From: Oidiodendron maius Zn
Lineage: Eukaryota; Ascomycota; Leotiomycetes; Myxotrichaceae
Length of the DNA stretch: 64,000 nt
Direction of reading: 5' to 3'
Assembly: GCA_000827325.1 (NCBI GenBank)
Contig: KN832877.1
Location: 310,001-374,000 of the forward strand
In this document: positions 55,522 to 64,000 of the stretch, one piece after another
Numbering within the stretch: position 1 is the stretch's first letter
How the letters are laid out: each line of letters opens with the position of its first letter
Made by a program: the position numbers and the translations under genes
Notes under the pieces: model-generated
The model's input: only the letters and a program-made list of their open reading frames with translations
Told to the model about the DNA's origin: nothing
Database searches by the model: none

Positions 55522-58500
55522 GGATGTATGTTAGTGCGAAGCAGGCTAGGTCTTGACGATAGTGTTCATCTTATCCTGAGTGTTGAGGAACCAGCATTTA
55601 GTCTGGTTCAACGGGAATAGCCGTCCCCATGCAATGTGACTCCCACAAGCGGTTCCCGTCCCGGCCGTTCTAAACCAGAGTACGCATATCATTACCGAGG
55701 AGTAGTATTTCGCCACGGAGCTAAGCTTCCGATAGTTTCTGGAAACCAGCGCACCAAAGCATGCCAAATCAGGTAAAGAAATTGCGCCAAAGTAGTACCA
55801 CCTCTCACCTGGCATATCTTTAAACGGCTCAAGAAGATGCTTCCACGAGTCAGCGGTTGCGACGTGGTGTGCTAGTATATCACACAGCAGCACAATTCGA
55901 AAAATAAGGACCTTGGAGGCTCTTTAACTGCCGGAAATGAAGATGGACACCGTAACATCTTGAGAGTAACTCATCCGCTCCACACAGGGAATATAGTCAT
56001 GCTCGTATCCGTTCAGCGTTCGGACGTTAAGAGCCAATTCACTGGTTATCTCGCAACCCACTGCTGTTTTAGGAATCAAAGGCTCCTGATCGCAGTGCAA
56101 CACGGTCCTTGGCTAAAGCAGAGGTTAGTGTGACGGGATATATATTGTTCTTGAAGATTCCTTTCAACCATTTTCACTAATTGGATGTCGGGTACTAATC
56201 GACGCAAGTGTAGCATCCGTCAGTTGTAATAGGTCCTGGTAATTGTGTGCTCCCTGAGAATAGAAGGTTGCGAACTACCAGTTTCACTTGCCTAGTCCTT
56301 GGAGAGTTGCACCCAATCGCGATGGCCGTAGACGATCTTCAGGTTCCATGGTCGCAGATATGGTTTGAGGATACCGGCACATCTAGCATTAACCTCCGTT
56401 TGAACAATTTTGGCCTTCATGTGGCACATTTAGACCCAGGGGTTGATATCTAGAGTGGAGAGACAAGCTGTAGAACGCCTCGGCTCTCCCAATATGTCTT
56501 TATATCCGTCGGGCTGCGTCAGCATTTGACGGGTAATAGATGGAATGCATCGACTGCGATCGGATTTGAATTGCCAAGAGAGCTATAAGATCTAGCGTTG
56601 CAGTTACAGTTCCGCCCCTCAAGGGATATGTCTGGGGATGCTAGGATAAAAATCTTGCGAGGTTCGTGCTTCGGCGATACAAACTATCCGATCCAACGTA
56701 ATTTTCTAAGTCAGCTCGAAACATGAAGCTATCCGAGTGATCCGATCACCCTATTTCTCGGCGAGGCCGAGTTTTGATACTTATCCTTCGTCCCAGTGTC
56801 GATCACCTCTTCGTTGAAGTTGGGTCTCGGTCAGACGATGTCCAAGCTCGTTAGAATGGCAGTGACAGCGTTCCATACTCTTAAACGGCCTAAAATGATG
56901 CATTACCTCGTAGGATGTCTAGTCCCCGAACAGCCCTGTCGCGTCTCCGGGGCCCAGTACAAAATGATCATAGAAGCCACGACCCTGATCCAAGACTGTG
57001 GGGTGCGGAACAAGCTTTGAAAGCACTTTTGGCATTTTGTCCCGTATCCGATAGAATTCTGCTACGGATTATGGGTATGTGTGGCGTACGCAATCGGGCT
57101 CTGGCCTTGCGATCTAATCCCACTTCTGGCCATCTATTTACCGTGGCTGTCCATCCTTCTTTTTATTTGCTGGAAGCGATTGCTCCAGATCGAGGCGGTG
57201 AGCAACAAGTACCCCAATACAACACAAACTATACAATGCTTGTGCACCGTACCACGCACGAAGCATTTCGGACAGCTTGCACAGTGTAATTTCGGATCGG
57301 AAGAACAATGCAAGCGGCCCAGCGGGAAGGCAGATGCACCGACTCCCCGCGACAACGCCAGAAACCAAGCAAATCAGGCGGGTCCCACGGAGAGAACCAA
57401 GAGATCCCAGCGGGCTGAGCCCCAGTTCCCACTTTCCGTCCCCGCCGAGCCAACAATGGGCCCTGGGTCCTTCTGCCTTGGGCTGACCTTCAAATAGATT
57501 TGCTGAACGGCGAACTGGTTCGGTATTGGGATCAGATATGAAGTGCACATAACGGACCCTGCCCCGTGCTTTCGACTCCCATTCCCACTGCCTGTCTCGA
57601 GTGGGAAAGGGGGTCCCGTCTCTGGTTCGGCGGCGGTATTTTCCACCCCTCCTGGGGGGCCGTATTGCCGGGTCGCGAGGGCTCGTGGGCACCGCATGTC
57701 GGCGATGTCTCTGCTTCAGGCATCCCGCAAATTCTTCCAGTGCATGGCCCTCTGCGCGTTCCTCTCTGCTGGTGCCGAGAGCTTTGTTTCTTCTGCTGCC
57801 TGTGCACCGCCGTCTCCCACGCTCTAGTTTCCATCATCCCCTTAGGCTCACGGCCGCCCAAGTACAGTACAAATCCCTCCATGCGGGGAGAGAGCCCGAC
57901 TGTCGTGTAACCAGCGATCGTGTTCTCGGCGGCGCGCCCAATAGGGCGAAGAAAGGCTCTTGTCATGGGCGTGGTGCTGATCTGATCTTCCCCCGGGTGG
58001 AGGCGGGCCAGTGCACTGTGGTTCTCCTGTCGGATCGTCCGCGGCTGGGTTTGCGCGCTACTTTTGCTGCTGGGAGAGTCGAGGTACATGCTGGGCCGTG
58101 CTGGGACAGGGAATTGCTGGGAACCGGGCTGGCCGGGATGGTGGGCTCTGTAATGTCCCATCCGCCGTTGCTTGGGACGGCCTAGGATCTCGTAGTCAGA
58201 AATACTGTCCCCAGTGCCTCCGTCCTGCTGGTACAGTACTGGTGGCTCTCTCCTGTCCCATCCTGTCCAGACCTGCGGTGTGTTAGTGACGGTATCGTCT
58301 CTCCTTCACACACATTCTCCTCCTCTCCACCTCCTTGCATCGCATTACCTCTCCCCTCCGCTCTCCTCTTCCCCTCTTGCTCTCCGTGCGCACTGCTCGC
58401 TGGCTGCCATGCTGCTACCGCTGCCTCTGCATTGTTGACCGGACCTGTCGATTGGCCTTGTCGCTACCCACTCTGGGTAGTATTGCTGCTTGGGCCTGTC

Positions 58501-58927
58501 GTGATTCGTGCTGCTGCTGCGCGTTGCACAACCCAGGCGCCCTTCCCAAGCTGGCGGAACAGGGTCCCCACGGCCACGGGAAAGGGAACACATCAACGGC
58601 GGTAGTAGAGAGGAGAAAAGGGAGACTCTTTGTACAACGCGACACCACCAACAATAGATATCACTGCAATAAATACAACAGTTGCGACCTTCGTCGACAT
58701 CCGGCACCTGCGCGCCTCGCGCTGCTCGACACCCGCCTCGCTGGCTGGACCCCAGGGACCGAGCGCGCGGAGCAGGGATTGAATGAATGGAAGACGGCCT
58801 AGGGAGCTATTGTGCTGCTGCTGCTGCTGCTGCTGATACGGAGGAGAGTCGGTGACAGTGACAGAGACAGAGACGGATGAGGCGATTACATTTTTCGCCG
58901 CACGTAAGGTCTCGCTGGGTTGTCGCC
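55522..58927. other. Gene-poor region between the MITE and the Cys/His protein
   Basis: 3.4 kb with no convincing gene. 55.5-57.0 kb is of average composition; one 115-codon minus-strand frame (55546-55893) has no family features. 57.3-58.8 kb is GC-rich, with overlapping frames on both strands of no coding character, and probably forms the promoter and leader of the gene at 58928. TACAGTA copies lie at 57863-57869 and 58232-58238. Confidence 0.5.
58815..58835. repeat. (CTG)7 trinucleotide repeat
   Basis: Seven CTG units about 95 bp upstream of the ATG of the Cys/His gene, probably in its 5' leader. Confidence 0.9.
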
Positions 58928-60163
58928 ATGGACGCTCCCGCGAGCCCGGAGCCAGCTGTCACGGCGACGACCTTTTGGAAGCGGATTGGGCTCGGCCGGC
59001 TACTGTCGAGAATAAAGATGTCGTGGAAGAGGAGCTTCGGTGACCGCAACACACGATTTGAGTATCAGGTCACCGTGCCTGCAGGTGTAGATTCTGCTTC
59101 GGTCAGCGACCGTCGGTAAGACTGTTCTGTGTCACTGTCGATTTTGCTTGCTCACATTCCCTCTAGCACGACGACGCCCGAGTCCGTCGAGGACCCATTC
59201 GAGAGGGTGAGCCAGAAGGTGGCCGAGCAAGACTCCTTCCCTTCCTGGGCTGCGGAGGACCCTGAGGAACCTCCGGTCAAGACGATCGTGAGATCACGGG
59301 CCCAGATGGAGCGCCTGCGGAAGGTGACCGAGCGTTACAACCTTCCCATCCCCAATGAATACGCCACCTTCTACGGCCCGGAAAAGGAACCGCACCGTGT
59401 TCACAGGCCGACTCGGATGCGTATTCATCGAACTTGCCACAGATGCAATGCGATGTTTAGGGGTGCTAGAATATGTCCGCAATGCCAGCATCAAGCCTGT
59501 GCTCTATGCCAGGCGACTCCGCAACCCAGATACCTCTCGTCTTGGGACCCGATCGTGGATGATCCCCTGGCGGTGGATCTCGAAGTCGATGATTACCACG
59601 GCATGCAGCAACAGGTTGTAGTGACGAGAGCGGCGAACAGAGCCAATCCACAGCTTCTGGTCAGGAAGGAACTAAGACAACGTGTGCGAAGGACATGCCA
59701 CTCCTGCCAGACGCTATTTACATCACGAAATAGGATATGCACAAACTGCCAGCATTTCTGCTGTACAGAATGTCCTAGGTTTCCGTAAGCCCCTGAATTC
59801 GCACACCTCATTGACGTCGATGCTAACTTGCACAGACCGAAGAGGAGGAAGTACCCAGATGGCTATCCCGGCGACGAACCCGCCTCCTCGTCCACGGCCC
59901 CCATCAGATACGCCTGCCATCTATGCCGCAAAAGCTACCCTCCCGTCCCGCACCCCGATAGCCCTGAGGGCCAGGCCATAGGAGATGCTGCTTTCGCAGA
60001 CTGTGTCCGGTGTGGGCACACCCGATGCCCCTCCTGTCGGCGCGCTCCACCACGTACGGCTCCGCTAGCACCGACCCCTTCTCCTCCACCCGAGCCTGCA
60101 CTTGATCCTGACCCTGACGTCCTGCGAAGCGTCGAGGCCAAGCTAGCAGCCATAGAGTACTGA
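58928..60163 (+). CDS. Protein with three Cys/His zinc-binding-like modules
   Basis: Three exons (58928-59115, 59167-59784, 59836-60163) give 377 residues. I do not recognise a named family. The same Cys/His module occurs three times: residues 153-177 (CHRC..CPQCQHQACALC), 240-265 (CHSC..CTNCQHFCCTEC) and 296-336 (CHLC..CVRCGHTRCPSC). The pattern is CHxC, a loop of 9-25, then CxxCxHxxCxxC. Each could bind one or two zinc ions. The N-terminus has a basic amphipathic stretch (WKRIGLGRLLSRIKMSWKRS). Residues 110-150 are charged and contain RSRAQMERLRKVTERYNLPI. The C-terminus is Pro-rich. The ATG at 58928 sits in GTCGCCATGG, better than the in-frame ATG at 58877. Role unknown; zinc binding is inferred. 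Confidence 0.78.
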
Positions 60164-61145
60164 CTTTCAAGGGACGTCGGGCTCACGAGAACACGAATTT
60201 AACGTATTGCTTTTGGGACCAAAATTTTTTATGGGCGCGGCCTAGAGACGCGGGTGCAGAGCACGATCCACCTTAAAAAGTAATGTGGCAACAGCCAGGG
60301 GCTGTCGCAAAGCACTGTTTTATGCAAATCGGTACACTTTCTCCCTAGGCGGCAACGCCATACGACGGCAGGAAGAGACACATGCATCTCTTTCACTCGA
60401 TCTTCTCCAGCCTATGGTCGAACCATGGGTGTTCTAATGGCCGTACCCATCTATAGCGAGCGAGCGAGCGTGGAATTTTCTTGTTATTCATATATAGGCC
60501 TCTTCTTTGGACAAGATTGGATAGGCATAGTCTGTAATCTGGTTCCTAGTGTGCGAGTATGTTCTGGATGTGAAAGTCTGAAGCTTTTTGACTCTGATTT
60601 CCCCAAAATGGCATGCCTATCTATTACTAGGCCAATGCTGAGATTCAGGCACGCGGTTTTCAAATGTACATAGTGAGAACGGGAACCCGCTGAATTGGGA
60701 TATAAACGGAGAGTTAAGGGAAGGAAAGAGAAGGCGTTTTATGAGAGATAAATGAAGGAAAGCACTATATTCTACTCACCCCATCTTCTCCCTCGCCGTG
60801 ATGCGATGATTTCACGATGAGTGAATGAAGGTCACTTCTGGTAGAATCTAGGCCGAGTGCCATTCCGAGGGAAGACATATTTACGATTGGGCTCAGTTCT
60901 ATGTACGAGTGAGGAGATAAGCTCCCTAGTGATCCACGTCTCCATTCGTACATTTATCTAGCGTAGGCCGCATCAATCCAGTCCGAACAATCTCTGTTCA
61001 CATTAAGTGCCTATCATCAGTCGTCCCTCCCACGCCGATATAATCGCAGACTAAACTCTTGGTCTCATGCATGCACACCCTATCCGTCATCCCATTCCAT
61101 ATTCTAGTTCAGCAGCAGGTCTATAAAAACGCCGGTTTAGCCATC
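60164..61145. other. Intergenic, convergent 3' ends
   Basis: About 980 bp between the Cys/His gene and the SNF2 gene. No supported gene or repeat beyond short GAGC and GGAAAG runs. Confidence 0.55.
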
Positions 61146-64000
61146 CTAAACGTCCATCTTTACTTTCTTGGCAGATCCAAGGTCCTCGGTTTCGCTCTTG
61201 CGCTTCTTGCTAGACGACAGCAACTCAACATCATCGACCTCATCAGGAGTGCACACCCCGGGTGTCTCGATGGTCGTAGCGTCCGTAAAGCTGCCTGCGC
61301 GGGTACTTAAGTCACTCTCCATCGGCTCAAAATTGCCAAAGAGCTTCTCATGCTCGACGCAGAAGCCCTCTGCTAGATCGTCACAGACCTTCTTATCCTC
61401 GGGATTTTGTTTGAAGTTCTCGGTGCAGGACGAGCACTGGATGTAGAAAGCTTGCATGATCTCTGGGTAGCCTAACAGTTCGTACTCGATGAGATTATCG
61501 CCAATTAAAGTAGTGTTATCCCAGTCGATACAATCCTCGCAGAATGCCTGTTCGCACCAGCGGCAGCGATACAACATGCCTCCTGCATCCGTCGTCTTCT
61601 GAGCGCAGTCATGGCACTCGTGCTGAGGGCAGTTAAACTGCCAGCTTTTTGCCTTATCTTGAAACTCTAGTTCCAAGCAGTTGAGATGGTAGGCTCGAGG
61701 GCATAGTTGACAGCAGTATAACTCCCCGCCATCCATGCAGACCTGACAGTGAGACTGTGGCTCTATGGCAGGTTTTCCTTGGCGCTTGTGCTCGGCCAGA
61801 CTAGGATTCTTTCCAGCCAAGGTTGGGACAGCTTCCCACTCGCCACAGCTCATCGATTCCTTAGATATAGCGAAGCCATCTACTATGACTGTGGTATTCT
61901 TGTTCTCGCGACGTGAGGCGTGGTCAAGATATTCCTTAGCTATCTCCTTGTTAGACATATTCTTAGTCTTATTGAGCCTCTTTCCGTCGAAGATAGAGGA
62001 CTCGACTCGCTCCATCTCTGTGAGCCATCTGTTCTCCTCTTCCTCGTCCAGTTGGCCATCTTCCACGATATCTTTCTTCACGGAGATGTCTGCAGGTTGA
62101 TCTTTACACTTCAATACTGTTGTATCCCAGTCCCTTGTGTATCGTCAGTCGCAGGTGTCAAATGTGCTCACTCCAACTCACCAGCTTAGCATCTCAGATA
62201 CGTCGATCTCAGGTCGCGAAATGGCAGAGGCACCGCGTCGTACCAGCGTCATAAGTTGACTTGTATTCAACTGAGGCATACTATCGTCGCTCGTAGGCAC
62301 GTTGCTTCTCATTCTCTTCCCTGCTGAGACGCCGAACTTGGTATGGATATCCTCCATGGTCTCCGTGACTTTGGCGGACAGGTAGAGCTTCTTTTGGATG
62401 CGCCCCATCATCTGTTCCTCAACAGTGCCTTGCGACACTAGTTTGTAAACGGTAACCGGATTCTTTTGGCCAATTCTGTGGGCACGAGCTTCTGCTTGGA
62501 GAGTGATCTGCGGGTTCCAGTCTTGGTCCAGGAGAACGACATCGGATGCACTCGCCAGATTGATTCCAAGGCCACCTGCGCGAGTTGAGATTAGCATCAC
62601 ACGATAGTTAGTCTCAAGGTTGTTAAACATTCGAATGCCAAGGTTTCTTCGTGCCCTGCAAGTTGCCCCATCTATTCGAACAGATAAGAACCTCGATCCA
62701 TCTCCTCCCACAAGGAGCAAAAGTTCTTCAACGAGATCTAGCATTTTCGTAAAACCGGAAAAGATCACTAGTCGCTGGTCAGTCATAATTTTGTACGTTA
62801 GTAAACCTACTCACGAATTTTCTTCTTTTGATTAATGACCAATTCCCTGAGCAACTTTTCTAGAACAATAAACTTCCCGGACGATGTGATAACATGGTCT
62901 CCAGTCTCATATGGCTCCGGTTCAGCATGCGGAATCTGATAGGGGTGGTTGCAAATCTTCCTTAGCTGCATCAGAAGATTCATCAATTTCTGCCAGGCTG
63001 ATTTCTTTGGTCCATCTTCGCCCTTCAGCTGCTCACGTTCGATAGTTTGGGCAAGAATAGTCCTAGTTTCTTCCCAGGCATCACTACCCACCAAGGTCGA
63101 ATTGTTTAGAATTTCGAGAGCCTCAGCTTTTTGTTGCAAAAGCGCAACTTCCATTTTCTCATCTTCCTTCTGTGATATAATATCTCGCTCCTCCTTGGTC
63201 TTCATATTTCTAAATAGCTCATCCACTAGACCTTGGTCCGCCTTGGTAATCATGCGCGAGTACCAAAATCTCTGCATTGGAGCTAAAGGGACAAAGAGCA
63301 GTACTTCGGTCTTGGATGGCAGATTGAGATCAACACCCGGAGAGGACTTCATCCGTCGTAGCATTATCAGCTCAAGTAAGTGTCGAGAGTGTTCAAGGAC
63401 GACATTAGAATATTGGCCTTTCGAGAGATTGAATGAGCGATCAAAGAGTTCACGGGTCTGAACAGTAAACACTTCAGGGTAGAGCCAGTGAAATAGACTC
63501 CACAGTTCAGATAGATTATTTTGAAGCGGGGTACCGGTCAGTATCAAGCGATACTCGGCTCTCAGTCCTTGTAAAGACTTTGCGACAAGGGATGTATGAT
63601 TCTTCACCTGCGAAAGATATTAACTAAAGTATGTAAAGAGGGGTGAAAACAATACCGCATGTCCTTCATCCAGAATCGCCCATCTCCAGATAAACGCCTT
63701 CTTAAACCAGCTATGCTCAGCGCGATAGCATTCATACGTGGTGACAACCAAGTCGACACCCACATCAGCCTCATCCTCGGAGTCAGTATCCAGATTTATG
63801 ACGACCTTGCCAGCAGCCCTTCGTCTAGTTTTGTGCTTAGACTTTGCTTGAGCAGTAACATTACCATGCAGATCAATATCTCCTGCAACAACTTTCTTCA
63901 GACGAATCCTTTCGCGATTAGGCCCGTGGAAGCGAATGACTTTCAACTTGGGAGTCCACTTTCTAGCTTCGGCAATCCAGCTGCTGAGGACTGAAAGGGG
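61146..64000 (-). CDS. SNF2-family chromatin remodeller with PHD finger (5' part off window)
   Basis: C-terminal 903 residues of a SNF2 ATPase: exons 63656 to beyond 64000, 63607-62815, 62767-62182 and 62133-61146. The window opens in motif Ia (PLSVLSSWIAEARKW). An acidic/basic insert follows (VINLDTDSEDEADVG), then motif II with DEGH (WAILDEGHAVKNH) and motif III (LTGTPLQNN). The helicase C-domain has KILIFSGFTKMLDLVEELL, STRAGGLGINL and QAEARAHRIGQ. After it come an EIDVSEMLSWDWDTT block and a PHD finger (CQVCMDGGELYCCQLCPRAYHLNC) followed by a second Cys-rich half (CRWCEQAFCEDC). The end is an NLS-like tail (SSKKRKSE, SAKKVKMDV). The core looks ISWI/SMARCA-like. The PHD after the motor is not part of ISWI proper, so the subfamily is left open. 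Confidence 0.9.

Noticed and set aside
55546-55893. 115-codon minus-strand frame beside the MITE
   Set aside because: Reads fairly smoothly (MPGERWYYFGAISLPDLACF) but has no recognisable family, no introns fitting an extension, and stands alone; kept as unproven.
57138-58185. Several 180-210-codon frames on both strands
   Set aside because: They overlap each other almost completely in a GC-rich leader region; none has domain features or plausible codon structure.

Overview
The window is nuclear DNA of a filamentous ascomycete (Pezizomycotina), most likely a Eurotiomycete (Aspergillus/Penicillium/Onygenales side). The evidence is short spliceosomal introns of about 45-80 nt with GT..AG ends and CTAAC/CTGAC-type branch sites, monocistronic genes on both strands, a RasA-type GTPase, a secreted glucoamylase with a C-terminal starch-binding module, and Zn2Cys6 regulators. 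All gene models were spliced by eye from frame continuity and splice consensus. Exon lengths sum to intact reading frames in every model offered as intact.

Layout, left to right. 1-3532 is a long non-coding stretch rich in TACTGTA/TACAGTA and TCACGTGA sites. It is followed by cytosolic aspartyl-tRNA synthetase (+), a decayed exonuclease-like gene with an AT-rich island, a secreted serine carboxypeptidase (+), the importin Kap114/importin-9 (-) divergent from REV7 (+), an RNF216-like RBR ubiquitin ligase (-), a LYC1-type lysine acetyltransferase (+), a very short DCC1 cohesion factor (-), and a Zn2Cys6 regulator (+). Next come a cupin (-) and a quinone-reductase-type oxidoreductase (+) in divergent arrangement, a 1530-residue Bud3-like RhoGEF (+), an intron-containing tRNA-Gln (-) and an SDR (-). 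34.6-37 kb is non-coding with a zinc-finger relic. The second half holds a 1172-residue protein with two Zn2Cys6-like motifs (+), rasA (-) with about 1.8 kb of gene-free upstream DNA, a MoCF/CinA-like protein (-), a Sec14-type lipid-transfer protein (+), PI31 (-), the vacuolar TRP channel YVC1 in 15 exons (+), glucoamylase (-), a 147-bp MITE, a protein with three copies of a Cys/His module (+), and the C-terminal 903 residues of a SNF2 ATPase with a PHD finger (-), which runs off the right edge.

Most genes are conserved housekeeping or regulatory genes: translation, nuclear import, translesion synthesis, cohesion, Ras/Rho signalling, proteasome and chromatin. There is no long biosynthetic cluster, no LTR or other virus-like element, no CRISPR array and no rRNA gene. 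The only cluster-like group is the regulator-cupin-oxidoreductase set at 21.9-27.1 kb. The least explained proteins are the double Zn2Cys6 protein (36994-40512) and the triple-module Cys/His protein (58928-60163). The features that most merit checking are these two, the RhoGAP-like segment inside the RhoGEF, the truncated-looking DCC1, the micro-exons of YVC1 and the promoter-motif cluster at the left end.
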